Positions 1 to 7,885 of a stretch of 64,000 bases of DNA are shown here, one piece after another. Source of the stretch: Vibrio inusitatus (GTDB lineage Bacteria > Pseudomonadota > Gammaproteobacteria > Enterobacterales > Vibrionaceae); the NCBI GenBank assembly GCA_024346935.1, contig AP024879.1, forward strand, positions 558,001 through 622,000. Direction: 5' to 3'. Made by a program: the position numbers and the translations under genes. Numbering within the stretch: the first letter of the stretch is position 1; the number at the start of each line of letters is the position of its first letter. The notes below the pieces were generated by a model, which saw only the letters and a program-made list of their open reading frames with translations, was not told the DNA's origin and did not search any database.

Positions 1-447
1 AACGGCATGGCTAACCGCCACTAAATGCTGCGCAGAGTGTAGTCCAAGAGTAAAACGGTCATGTAGATTATAAGGGCTATGAAGTTGGCACAGCATTGGA
101 ATACGTTTAGCTTTGGCTACAAACGTCATCCACTGACATGGTGCGCCGCTGTTAACATGTATTAGATTGATATTGTGCTCTGAAATGAGCGTTGAGGCTG
201 TGTTATACAGCTCGAACAATGCCTTTATATTAAAGGCAGTCTGTTGAAAGTTGATCACTTCAAAGTTTGATGAATGTGTCGCAACTCCCTTTGCTGTTAG
301 TTCACGTACTAGTACTTGATTGTTAGTCCAAACCACAGGTCTGAAACTAGGAGATAGTGAATCAATAAGGTTTAGAAGACATGCTTCACTGCCTCTGATC
401 CAATCATCACCGTAGTGCACAATAAGTAGATTAGTCGTTGGGTGCAT
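1..447 (-). CDS. sypI: Glycosyltransferase family 4, SypI-like (partial, N-terminal part)
   Basis: The frame stays open for 149 codons from the ATG at 447 down to the window edge, so the C-terminal part is missing. The start is preceded by a good Shine-Dalgarno (AGGGAG). The visible part looks like the acceptor-binding half of a GT-B, family 4 glycosyltransferase: an N-terminal strand (LLIVHYGDDW), then a helix-rich Rossmann-like half with LIHVNSGAP and LCQLHSPYN. It lies directly downstream of sypH, but behind its own sigma-54 promoter. In Vibrio fischeri the sypI gene occupies this position and also starts a transcription unit. The expected role is transfer of a sugar to the lipid-linked repeat unit of the Syp polysaccharide at the cytoplasmic face of the inner membrane. 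The family call is fairly safe; the sypI name rests on synteny. Confidence 0.75.
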   Translation of the reverse strand, partial: MHPTTNLLIVHYGDDWIRGSEACLLNLIDSLSPSFRPVVWTNNQVLVRELTAKGVATHSSNFEVINFQQTAFNIKALFELYNTASTLISEHNINLIHVNSGAPCQWMTFVAKAKRIPMLCQLHSPYNLHDRFTLGLHSAQHLVAVSHAV

Positions 448-491
448 TCCTTTTCTCCCTAACAGTTTAATATGGTGGCTGTAAGGAGTAC

Positions 492-507
492 TGCAAATAG
501 AATGCCA
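492..507 (-). promoter_or_regulatory. Sigma-54 (-24/-12) promoter of sypI
   Basis: On the minus strand the sequence is TGGCATTCTATTTGCA, which matches the sigma-54 consensus TGGCAY-N5-TTGCW. The GG (505-506) and GC (493-494) elements are 12 bases apart, as required. The predicted start of transcription is near 481, giving a leader of about 34 bases to the ATG at 447. It must be activated by an AAA+ enhancer-binding protein; SypG is encoded just upstream. Confidence 0.8.
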
Positions 508-554
508 GTTCTAAGTGATTGTTTTAACGCAATGTTTGGTAGTTTAAGTCTATA

Positions 555-569
555 TTCTCAAATTGAGAA
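555..569. promoter_or_regulatory. Palindromic SypG-type enhancer upstream of sypI
   Basis: TTCTCAAATTGAGAA is a palindrome (TTCTCA-N3-TGAGAA) that begins immediately after the sypH stop codon (570-572). The half-site TTCTCA is the core of the published V. fischeri SypG enhancer (TTCTCA-N3-TGC..., recalled from memory). It lies about 80 bases upstream of the predicted sypI transcription start, a usual enhancer distance for sigma-54 systems. Confidence 0.65.
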
Positions 570-1679
570 TCAGAATGACTGGCTCTTAGAAGCAAAGGAA
601 GCAGGGAGTAGACGTTTGGAATAAAGAGGAAGGATCTGCGGCACGACAGCTTCGGTAGAAAACTGGGATTCAATGGTCTCTTTAGCGTTTTCAGCTAGAG
701 TTTCTCGCTCGCTTTCTGTGCTATTTAGCCATTCTTCTAGAAATAGAGCCAGTTCTTCTGTGTTATCAGATATCCAACCATTATGGCCATGAACAATCAA
801 TCGTGCTAACGCTCCGATATTGAGCGTTAGCACAGGTATACCTCGTGACATCGCCTCTAGTGCCGTCATCGGCAGTCCTTCATAGCGAGAGGAGATGACC
901 AACAAACCAATGTCGTCCCAGCATTGGTTCATGTTGGGTTGAAAGCCTAAGAATTGGGCATTAATAACATTTCGACTTTTGAGGTCATTCATCATTGGGC
1001 CATCGCCATACAAATAAAACGACACATCAGAGTGCTCCTCGGCTAGATCTAAGAAGCGATCTGGGCCTTTTTCATGGCTTAAGCGACCCACAAAAGCAAT
1101 TCGCTTCCCTAAGCTTTGTATGGAGTCGTCTGTTGAGATGAAATTGTTTAGAAATAAGCTCCTTGCAGGAAGTCGAGCTTGAATCTCAGGGCTTACACAA
1201 AGGCTGTAATCTGATAGCAAAGAACTGTAGCGATCTAGCCAGTCATATAGCCTAACCTTTCCTTTAGGGACTTCTCCCGCATGATAGGTGCTTACTTGCT
1301 TTGTTTGGCCTGTGGTAGTTTTTACGGCCAGTTTGCTGATGATGCTGGCTTTATAACCGTGAGCATGAATGGCTATTGGTTTAAATTGTGTAATGGCTCG
1401 TCGTAACTGAAAAGTTTGCCTAATTAATGAGTGATGATTTTCTTCATTGATTAACGTGTGCAGATAGCTGTAGGGGATGTTGTGTTGTTCGAGCTTGGAT
1501 ATTATTGCTGATGGTTGTTTAAAACGAGTAACCAGAATGACCCGCACGGGCACTTTGTAAAACGCTATTCCTCGCGCCAACTCTAGTACGTGAGTTTCAA
1601 TGCCACCAAAGGTAAGGCTGTCTAATAACAGCCATACCTCTTGATAATTGACCAGATCACTTGCTGACTTGCAAGTCAT
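570..1679 (-). CDS. sypH: Glycosyltransferase family 4, SypH-like
   Basis: This 369-residue GT-B glycosyltransferase should transfer a nucleotide-activated sugar during assembly of the Syp polysaccharide repeat unit. The N-terminal half carries the family-4 signature SLTFGGIETHV (residues 21-31), and the C-terminal half has FVGRLSHEKGPD (197-207) and the EX7E motif (Glu267 and Glu275 in EGLPMTALEA) typical of retaining GT4 enzymes. No signal peptide or membrane segment is seen. The ATG at 1679 lies inside the end of sypG (overlap of 23 bases), which suggests translational coupling. The donor and acceptor sugars cannot be told from sequence. Confidence 0.85.
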   Translation of the reverse strand: MTCKSASDLVNYQEVWLLLDSLTFGGIETHVLELARGIAFYKVPVRVILVTRFKQPSAIISKLEQHNIPYSYLHTLINEENHHSLIRQTFQLRRAITQFKPIAIHAHGYKASIISKLAVKTTTGQTKQVSTYHAGEVPKGKVRLYDWLDRYSSLLSDYSLCVSPEIQARLPARSLFLNNFISTDDSIQSLGKRIAFVGRLSHEKGPDRFLDLAEEHSDVSFYLYGDGPMMNDLKSRNVINAQFLGFQPNMNQCWDDIGLLVISSRYEGLPMTALEAMSRGIPVLTLNIGALARLIVHGHNGWISDNTEELALFLEEWLNSTESERETLAENAKETIESQFSTEAVVPQILPLYSKRLLPASFASKSQSF

Positions 1680-3162
1680 CTTCGGTTTCCCACTGTTGTT
1701 TTTTGCGATAAACAGTAGATGGGCTTAGTTCTAGCATCACTGCCGCATTTAAGACGTTGCCCTCACATACCTTAATGGCATTTTGGATTGTCTCCTTCTC
1801 AACTTGCCACATAGGTCTTACCGCAAATGTGTCAGCCCCTTCAGTATTCACGGAGGTGAGAGCTTGTAGCGTCTCAACGGGCAGAGTTTCTTCAGTGGAA
1901 GCTAAGCTCTTGGTAGGTGATGTTTCGGCAATTGCTGGTGGTGGTTGTTTCGCTATAACTGCAGGAGATGGTGTTGCTACCGCTGCAGGTTTAACTGCGT
2001 TAAGAGGCGGGGGAAGTTGACTTGCTTCAACCTTAGTACCGTCGTTGAGCACTACAACATTTCGCATAATATTTTGCAGTTGTCTAACATTGCCTGGCCA
2101 AGGGTAAGCCTTAAGAATCGATTCTACTTCTGTAGATAACCCAGTAAATCCTTTTCCGTCTTGTTTGGAGTAAAGCTTCACAAAATGCTTAGCTAGGGTC
2201 ACGATATCTTTGTCTCTTTCGCGCAAAGCGGGAAGCTCGATAGGGATAACATGCACACGATAATAGAGATCTTCACGGAAACGACCGGCTTCAATCTCTT
2301 TTAGAGGGTCCTTATTGGTCGCACAGATGATTCGTACGTCCGCTCTCAGCTCTTTGCTACCACCGAGCGGGGTGACACTACCGGTTTGTAAAAAACGCAG
2401 TAGTTTTTTCTGCATCTCTAGTTCCATTTCGCACAATTCATCGAGGAACAAAGTGCCCCCATGGGCTTGCATTGCCGCGCCTTTACGGTCGGTCGTCGCA
2501 CCGGTAAATGCTCCTTTTACATGACCAAAGATTTCGCTTTCCATTAGATCTCTTGGAATTGCGCCACAGTTAAGGGCAACAAAGGGTTTTTCGGCGCGTT
2601 TACTCTGCTTGTGTAAGGCTTCTGCACAAACTTCTTTTCCGGTACCACTTTCACCGTTAATGAACACACTGGCAGTGGTAGGGGCAGCAGATTCAATGAT
2701 CTTATAGACCGCTTGCATAGGTAAGCTAGACCCGATGAAACCGTGAAAGTTAGGGCGGTCGAACTTAGTCTCTAGCTTATTAACCAAACTCTCTAATTTG
2801 GTACGCTTAAGGTGCAGTGCAACGGAAGTTTTTAATCGGTCTGCGGTAATTGGCTTTTCGAGAAAATCATCAGCTCCTTTTTGAATCAGGTTGACGGCTG
2901 TGTTTACTGAACCGTGAGCTGTCGCGATGATCACTGAGGTAGGGATTTCATTTCCCTTGATCCAATCAAGGATTTCCTCCCCAGTGGTGTCGGGAAGTTT
3001 GAGATCGAGAATGACCAATTGAGGGGCGTGGTGCTCGATAAATCGTTTCGCATCCTTACCGGTCTCTACATGAAAGAGATCGTATGGCTCGTCTTTAACA
3101 TACTGTTTATAGAGTATGGCTAGTGAGTTGGAGTCCTCGACCAGTAGCACTTTTGGATCCAT
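1657..3162 (-). CDS. sypG: Sigma-54-dependent response regulator SypG
   Basis: This NtrC-family activator has 501 residues. The receiver domain (1-120) carries the phospho-acceptor Asp53 in LVILDLKLPD and the acidic pocket (Glu9, Asp10). The AAA+ domain (about 141-380) has Walker A GESGTGKE (170-177), the sigma-54-contacting GAFTGA loop (217-222) and Walker B TLFLDE (237-242). A proline/alanine-rich linker of roughly 70 residues precedes a Fis-type helix-turn-helix (NVLNAAVMLELSPSTVYRKK). Position between the sypD/HPt genes and sypH matches SypG of V. fischeri, the direct activator of the syp operons. It is expected to be phosphorylated by the HPt protein encoded 31 bases upstream and to act at the promoters near 7709 and 493. 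Confidence 0.9.
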   Translation of the reverse strand: MDPKVLLVEDSNSLAILYKQYVKDEPYDLFHVETGKDAKRFIEHHAPQLVILDLKLPDTTGEEILDWIKGNEIPTSVIIATAHGSVNTAVNLIQKGADDFLEKPITADRLKTSVALHLKRTKLESLVNKLETKFDRPNFHGFIGSSLPMQAVYKIIESAAPTTASVFINGESGTGKEVCAEALHKQSKRAEKPFVALNCGAIPRDLMESEIFGHVKGAFTGATTDRKGAAMQAHGGTLFLDELCEMELEMQKKLLRFLQTGSVTPLGGSKELRADVRIICATNKDPLKEIEAGRFREDLYYRVHVIPIELPALRERDKDIVTLAKHFVKLYSKQDGKGFTGLSTEVESILKAYPWPGNVRQLQNIMRNVVVLNDGTKVEASQLPPPLNAVKPAAVATPSPAVIAKQPPPAIAETSPTKSLASTEETLPVETLQALTSVNTEGADTFAVRPMWQVEKETIQNAIKVCEGNVLNAAVMLELSPSTVYRKKQQWETEDDLQVSK

Positions 3163-3193
3163 GAAACGTCCTTTTAAACCAATGACTTACTAT

Positions 3194-3634
3194 TTATAGG
3201 CTTTCTTTTAGGCTTTGCAATGCTTGATGTGAGTGAATTACTAAATCTTTGAGTGAGGCACCATTTTCTAATGCCTTTTCGTGATCTTGTTGCAAACAAG
3301 ATTGTTCTACTAATTTAGCCATATTGCCCAGTGCTGCCACGCCGATGGCTAGCGATGTGCCTGCTAAGGTGTGCGTTTCAAATTCTAACGTTTGATAGTC
3401 TTTTTCAATTAGCGCTTTATTAATGATTTCTATACGTGTCTGCGATTCTTCCAAATAACTGTCGATAAGTAGCGGAAGAATTTCGATACTGGTATCGCTA
3501 ATAATTTGCTCGATTACTGCGTTGTTTATAAGTTGCTCTGCTGCCACTGCAATACCTTCCTTCTCTTGCTGTATCTGCTTCGTACTTTGCAAAGGGTTCA
3601 CTTTGTAAAGAGAGTGTAAAAAGCGTCTTAACAT
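3194..3634 (-). CDS. Stand-alone histidine phosphotransfer (HPt) protein
   Basis: This 146-residue all-helical protein has an HPt domain (about 33-146). The phosphorylated histidine is His88 in THTLAGTSLAIG, which fits the HxLxGxSxxxG pattern of the family. It has no kinase, receiver or membrane domain. The first 30 residues are basic and polar and I recognise no domain in them. The gene sits between sypD and sypG, where V. fischeri has sypE and the hybrid kinase gene sypF; there, the HPt domain of SypF is the part needed to activate SypG. This protein looks like that HPt module on its own. It probably carries phosphate from a hybrid kinase (candidate: the one at 7883-9598) to Asp53 of SypG. 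Confidence 0.85.
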   Translation of the reverse strand: MLRRFLHSLYKVNPLQSTKQIQQEKEGIAVAAEQLINNAVIEQIISDTSIEILPLLIDSYLEESQTRIEIINKALIEKDYQTLEFETHTLAGTSLAIGVAALGNMAKLVEQSCLQQDHEKALENGASLKDLVIHSHQALQSLKESL

Positions 3635-3691
3635 TTAGTATTCCTTTTATCGCCTTTTATTTCTAGTTTTTGTGTCACACAATTTTCGTGT

Positions 3692-4375
3692 TTACACCGT
3701 GTGATTGAGTATTGAGGCGCTTTTAATGACGTTTTGAAGTGTTTGTTTTATAAATGAGGGTAAAAATTTGCGTCGGTTGATGACGCTCAATAATTGCTGA
3801 GATAGGGTTTGTTGCGAGTATTGGTTAATGATGATTCCACACATCTTGGCATTGGCATCATTAAGGTAGCTAAGGGCATTAGTTAGTTCCTCTTTCGTCG
3901 TTTCGCCACCGGTGACAGTCAACAGTGTAGCCTCACAAGCATTAGCGATGACAGCACTAGGTAGATCAGATTGAGGATTATTGAGTGCGCCAGCATCCAC
4001 GATTATTCGATCATAATCGCATAACAAATGCTTCATTTTTTGACCAAGAGCTCTTGGGTCGCGAAAGCTCATTTGTTCAGATTGAGTTGTTGGTACTGAA
4101 CATCCAGAGAATAGCTGCATAGTGTATTTGTTTGTAATCCAATCTCCTCCGCCTTCACAAGATACTAAAGCAGGCTCAAAAGCAGGGTTATCCAGATTTA
4201 AGTCAATTAGCAATGTTCTGTAACCTGCTAGCATATAGTGTTCTGCCAATGTAGAAGTAAATCGAGTAACGCCGCAACCTGCCTTGTTTCCCGTAATACA
4301 GATACTGCGTGTTTTTGCCAGTTCAAGTTTAAGGAATGTCTGTTCTAACTCCGGGCATAGTCGGGTAATGCTCAT
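3692..4375 (-). CDS. sypD: SypD-like CpsD/CapB-type ATPase with altered P-loop
   Basis: The protein has 227 residues and the fold of the cytoplasmic part of bacterial tyrosine (BY) kinases and the MinD/ParA group. It has a P-loop region (ICITGNKAGCGVTRFTS, about 26-42), a Walker A' strand LLIDLNLDNPA (55-65) and Walker B IIVDAG. The P-loop is unusual: the usual GK[ST] is replaced by GVT, so the phosphate-binding lysine is a valine, although the signature lysine of the deviant P-loop is kept (Lys31). There is no membrane domain and no C-terminal tyrosine cluster. It overlaps the sypC stop codon by one base. In related loci the partner controls chain length and export. Assignment to SypD rests on position and fold; catalytic activity is uncertain. 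Confidence 0.75.
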   Translation of the reverse strand: MSITRLCPELEQTFLKLELAKTRSICITGNKAGCGVTRFTSTLAEHYMLAGYRTLLIDLNLDNPAFEPALVSCEGGGDWITNKYTMQLFSGCSVPTTQSEQMSFRDPRALGQKMKHLLCDYDRIIVDAGALNNPQSDLPSAVIANACEATLLTVTGGETTKEELTNALSYLNDANAKMCGIIINQYSQQTLSQQLLSVINRRKFLPSFIKQTLQNVIKSASILNHTV

Positions 4376-6459
4376 TACAAAGCTCCTATTAACACAATCG
4401 TAGTCGCAATCTTTAATACATCATCGAGTCCATTTCGAGCTTTCTCCATTAAGCTTTCTCTTTGATGGGGAATGTAGACAGTGTCACCAGCGCGAATTAC
4501 CGGAAGTTTTCTAAAATTGGCTGTTTTACTGAATTCAACTAGGTCAAATACTCGAGCTTGGCTTTGGCAGCAAGACATGTTTACCACACTGATTTTCTCA
4601 AGGTAAGCCTGCTCACTTGGACCGCCAGCTTCTGCAAGTAAATCTAGGATGGTCATATTGTCATCAAACACATAGCGACCAGGATTGTTTACTGCACCTA
4701 GCACACGAACAGTGGATTCTTTAGATCGGTCTAGCCAGTTTTTGTCTTTTTCTGGAATGTAGATAGTGTCCCCAGTTCTGACTACAGGAAGCAGTGATTC
4801 ATCGCCTGTTTCAAAGTAAAGAGATAGGTTGAGTTTGCTAACGCGAGAGTAGCTTTTGTCTCGATGTGTGATTCGGATGTTGTGAATGTCTGCTTCGCCC
4901 GTTGGGCCATCTGCTGCAGATAAAATATCTAGAAAATGCATTTCTTTGGTAAAGCGATAACGACCCGGTGCATTCACTTGGCCAAATACATAGATAGACG
5001 CTTCGGACTTTTGACGTACCCATTGTGATTTATTGTCTGAAGGGTCTTGAGGCAAGTCATGAACGCGTACAATCGAACCAGCTGAAATATTTGGAAGCTG
5101 CGATCTCTTAGCGCCATTTCTAATATAGGCATCTAAATCAAATACTTGAACTTTACGTTCACTGTCTACCACTTCAATAGTGGTTGTATCTGCACGCAAT
5201 GTAGGGCCACCCACATGAGCCAGAAGGTCCATAAGATCCATTTCGTCTGACCATTCTATACGCCCAGGACGAACCACCTCACCAATGATATTCACGGCGC
5301 GGTCAGGAGAGACTTTTAACCAGGACTTTTCGTTCATGTCGGTTTTTTCTGGAACAAAGATCGCGTCGCCATTTTCAATCTTTGGTGGTCGAACGCCACC
5401 GATACCTTCTGTAAATGCTGTAAGGTCAAATCTGATGACTTTGCCATTTGCTTTGATTAAACGAATCTGACGAGATTCAGCAAATCGAGTAGGACCCCCC
5501 GCATTAGCAAGAATATCCATAAATGTAGCCCCCGGCTTGCCTTCAAATGCACCCGGAGCGGCAACTTCGCCCATTACATAAACCATATTGGCGCCCGACT
5601 TTATTTCTTCTTCCATTTTAGGAACAAACACAATTGAGCCAGGATTAAGCTTCGGCAACATAGAATCGTCACCGCTATCTAGGTAGCGTTTAAGGTTGAA
5701 CGTAGTAGGGTTGTTGCTCGAAATAACACGGATTTGCTCAACACTTGCGTAGCGCGTAACGCCACCAGAGCGCATGATAATGTCGACAAGATCTGTGTCT
5801 GTTTTGAAGCTAAAAGAACCTGGAGCATTTACTTCACCAAATACCTTGATAGCTTTTCGTGAATCACCACTGTCACCGGCATTGGCAAGCTTTGCTGCGT
5901 CAAACTCTTGTTCGATGTTGCCGACCATAGGAGAGGCTGGCACAAAGATAGTGTCTAAAGACTTTAGCTTTGGCAAAGTGGAGTCATCGCCTGAATCTAG
6001 AAACTTTTTGTAGTTGAATTCTTTGGTTTCGCTTCCGCGTTTGATATGCAGTTTATTAAGCTGTGCGCCAGGGCGAATACCGCCTGCTGCGTAAAGCGCC
6101 ATTTGTACTGTGGATGACTCAGGAAGGGTGTATTCACCTGGTGAGCGTACGTAACCTTGGATAGACAATAAAATCTGGCGTTCTGCTACATAAATACTTG
6201 CATTGGATAGGTCGCGAAATACTTTACTTAGTGCATCTTTAACCACTTTTTGCAGTTGAGCTTCTTCGTAACCCGCAACATAAGTTGGACCTACTTCAGG
6301 AAGTGAAATTCGTCCTGATTTATCTACTTGAAAACCTTTGTTTAGCGAGGCTTCTCCTGGAAGGTTGACCTGAACAAGGTCACCAATCTGTACGGGTTTT
6401 GCAAATACAGAAAAGCTGATGCTAACCATTAGGATAAGTAGAGCCTTAAAGATGTTCAT
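4375..6459 (-). CDS. sypC: Polysaccharide export protein SypC with tandem SLBB domains
   Basis: This Wza-like export protein is expected to form the outer-membrane or periplasmic channel for Syp polysaccharide. I place the start at the ATG at 6459, which has a strong AGGAGG site and begins a clean signal peptide (MNIFKALLILMVSISFSVFA, cut before KPV). An in-frame ATG at 6489 gives an N-terminus unlike a signal peptide. The mature protein begins with a poly_export domain (QIGDLVQVNLPGE) and continues with about six repeats of the SLBB pattern (VxGEVxxPGxF...DILxxAGGPT...GDxIFVPE). It is much longer than Wza, as is typical of SypC-type proteins. No lipobox is seen. It overlaps the end of sypB by 14 bases. 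Confidence 0.85.
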   Translation of the reverse strand: MNIFKALLILMVSISFSVFAKPVQIGDLVQVNLPGEASLNKGFQVDKSGRISLPEVGPTYVAGYEEAQLQKVVKDALSKVFRDLSNASIYVAERQILLSIQGYVRSPGEYTLPESSTVQMALYAAGGIRPGAQLNKLHIKRGSETKEFNYKKFLDSGDDSTLPKLKSLDTIFVPASPMVGNIEQEFDAAKLANAGDSGDSRKAIKVFGEVNAPGSFSFKTDTDLVDIIMRSGGVTRYASVEQIRVISSNNPTTFNLKRYLDSGDDSMLPKLNPGSIVFVPKMEEEIKSGANMVYVMGEVAAPGAFEGKPGATFMDILANAGGPTRFAESRQIRLIKANGKVIRFDLTAFTEGIGGVRPPKIENGDAIFVPEKTDMNEKSWLKVSPDRAVNIIGEVVRPGRIEWSDEMDLMDLLAHVGGPTLRADTTTIEVVDSERKVQVFDLDAYIRNGAKRSQLPNISAGSIVRVHDLPQDPSDNKSQWVRQKSEASIYVFGQVNAPGRYRFTKEMHFLDILSAADGPTGEADIHNIRITHRDKSYSRVSKLNLSLYFETGDESLLPVVRTGDTIYIPEKDKNWLDRSKESTVRVLGAVNNPGRYVFDDNMTILDLLAEAGGPSEQAYLEKISVVNMSCCQSQARVFDLVEFSKTANFRKLPVIRAGDTVYIPHQRESLMEKARNGLDDVLKIATTIVLIGAL

Positions 6460-7273
6460 AGCCGCCTCCTTGCGCATTAGTTGATACAATATCTATGCTA
6501 ACGCGACGGTTGGTTAGGCGAATTGCGGGTGTATCGCCTTCAGTCAGGGGTAGGGTTTCGCCTACAGAAAGAGTTTGAATACGAGCGGTTTCCAAACCGA
6601 ATATCACTAAGTAACGCTCAACTTGTTTAGCACGTCCCATTGCAAGTTTTTCGTTGTACTCTGGGCTTCCTGCCATATCAGCATGACCCGTTACACTCAG
6701 CTTTAGGTGTCTGTGCTGTTTTAACAAATTAGCTGCTTCTGCAAGATGGCCCATGTATTTCGGATTTATTTCGGTAGAACCAACAGCAAATTGATTGTCT
6801 ACGTTGAGTAGGTCAACTAACTGGGTAATGATCGCTTTGTCGCTTTGGAAGGATGCGTTTTGCGAGGGAGGTACACACTCTGTCTCACTGGTCACGTAAT
6901 CCAACTGAAGCTCCAACTTGTTTAGATTCTTTCTCAAGATGACTATGTCATTGGCTGCATCAAGAAGAAGACCGCCTTCTAACTCTCTCGCTATACGCTT
7001 CTCTTTAGTTTCTGCCTGCACAACCGATGCGGGGAAACACCATTCAGCACCTTGATTAATAAGGCTATCAAGTTGCAAACGTGCTAAATGAAAGTCAAAG
7101 CGTAGGCCATGCTCGGGACCCAGTGGTTCCTCAGGAAATACGGGAGAGAAATCAGACATAGCGGTGTATTCACCCATACCGCCTTGGCCTTCGTCTGGAT
7201 AGCTTGAACAACCAGCCATTACTAGTGCTGCTAGTAATGTAGTGCTTGCTTTTAGTTGGTTAGTCCATTTCAT
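6446..7273 (-). CDS. sypB: OmpA-family lipoprotein SypB
   Basis: The chosen ATG at 7273 is preceded by AGGAGAG and starts a lipoprotein signal ending in the lipobox LVMAGC; an upstream in-frame ATG at 7315 would bury this signal. The C-terminal third (about residues 160-275) is an OmpA/MotB peptidoglycan-binding domain, visible as KLSVTGHADMAGSPEYNEKLAMGRAKQVERYL followed by VGETLP...RLTNRRVSI. The protein should anchor the outer membrane or the export apparatus to peptidoglycan. It lies between sypA and sypC, in the order known from V. fischeri. Confidence 0.85.
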   Translation of the reverse strand: MKWTNQLKASTTLLAALVMAGCSSYPDEGQGGMGEYTAMSDFSPVFPEEPLGPEHGLRFDFHLARLQLDSLINQGAEWCFPASVVQAETKEKRIARELEGGLLLDAANDIVILRKNLNKLELQLDYVTSETECVPPSQNASFQSDKAIITQLVDLLNVDNQFAVGSTEINPKYMGHLAEAANLLKQHRHLKLSVTGHADMAGSPEYNEKLAMGRAKQVERYLVIFGLETARIQTLSVGETLPLTEGDTPAIRLTNRRVSIDIVSTNAQGGGYEHL

Positions 7274-7326
7274 CTTTTCTCTCCTGATTCCCTTGTAATG
7301 ACTGTTCACTTCCATGTGAATAGTGA

Positions 7327-7659
7327 TTAGTGCTCAAGTTCCGCTGTTTGAGTGGTCAACGGAATCGCTTGTCCAATGCGTAGCAATTCCATCATTTTTT
7401 GAGGTTGGCCATGAACATTTTTAATGCTCATATTCCGATCGCTTTCTACTAGGCGTTTGTATAGATAAACAATCGCGCCAATGCCTGACGTATCCATGAA
7501 ATCCACATGCTCTAAATCAATTTCAATTTGAGGGTGGTTATCGTCGGTTAGTACATCATCAATGCATATTTGCGCTTCCTTGCTTGCTTGAGCATTAAAG
7601 TCACCAAATACCGCTAAAGTAAGTAGGTTTTCACTTGATTCAATTTTGCGTAGTTCCAT
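7327..7659 (-). CDS. sypA: STAS-domain protein SypA
   Basis: This is a 110-residue STAS domain of the anti-sigma-factor-antagonist type, occupying the whole protein. The conserved loop DFMDTSGIGAIVYLYK contains Ser58, the equivalent of the serine that SypE phosphorylates in V. fischeri SypA (recalled as Ser56); unphosphorylated SypA is needed for biofilm there. It is the first gene of the operon, with a GGAG site and a sigma-54 promoter 50-65 bases upstream. No SypE-like kinase/phosphatase gene is present in the window. Confidence 0.9.
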   Translation of the reverse strand: MELRKIESSENLLTLAVFGDFNAQASKEAQICIDDVLTDDNHPQIEIDLEHVDFMDTSGIGAIVYLYKRLVESDRNMSIKNVHGQPQKMMELLRIGQAIPLTTQTAELEH

Positions 7660-7707
7660 GATGTTATCTCCGTTTAAGAATCGCTTCAGTGAGCGTACTT
7701 AGTAGAT

Positions 7708-7723
7708 AGCAGGAACCGTGCCA
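7708..7723 (-). promoter_or_regulatory. Sigma-54 (-24/-12) promoter of the sypA operon
   Basis: On the minus strand the sequence is TGGCACGGTTCCTGCT. The GG (7721-7722) and GC (7709-7710) elements are 12 bases apart. The -24 element is perfect; the -12 element is CTGC instead of TTGC. Transcription should start near 7697, about 38 bases before the sypA ATG. Confidence 0.8.
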
Positions 7724-7764
7724 AAAAATAAACGCAATAAAAACAAAGGTTTAAATAGGCGTGT

Positions 7765-7798
7765 CAAAATGAGAAATTGAGTTTCTTAAAATGAGAAA
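7765..7798 (-). promoter_or_regulatory. Two SypG-type enhancer repeats upstream of sypA
   Basis: The minus strand contains TTTCTCATTTT twice, with the TTCTCA cores at 7797-7792 and 7775-7770. The cores are 22 bases apart, about two helical turns, so two SypG dimers could bind the same face. The promoter-proximal copy reads TTCTCA-TTT-TGA, the same form as the sypI site (TTCTCA-ATT-TGA). The distance to the predicted start is about 75-100 bases. Confidence 0.65.
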
Positions 7799-7822
7799 GG
7801 TAATGGGTTCAGATAAACAGGG

Positions 7823-7859
7823 AGAAAAAACCAAAAAGGCTCACTTAATAGTGAGCCTT
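7823..7859 (-). terminator. Terminator of the hnoX-kinase operon
   Basis: On the minus strand, AAGGCTCACT and AGTGAGCCTT form a perfect 10-bp stem with a 4-base loop, followed by two T-runs (TTT, then TTTTTT). It separates the sensor genes from the sypA promoter, so the two units are transcribed independently. Confidence 0.85.
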
Positions 7860-7885
7860 GATAGCAGATAGCAGATAGCAGATTA
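7860..7885. repeat. Heptameric tandem repeat GATAGCA x3
   Basis: Three exact copies of GATAGCA lie between the terminator stem and the stop codon of the kinase gene, followed by a partial copy (GATTA). The 7-base period matches the one at 22863-22897. Confidence 0.8.

Noticed and set aside
6460..6489. Upstream in-frame start for sypC at 6489
   Set aside because: It lies within sypB, lacks a ribosome site and would place ten residues before a clean signal peptide; the ATG at 6459 has AGGAGG.
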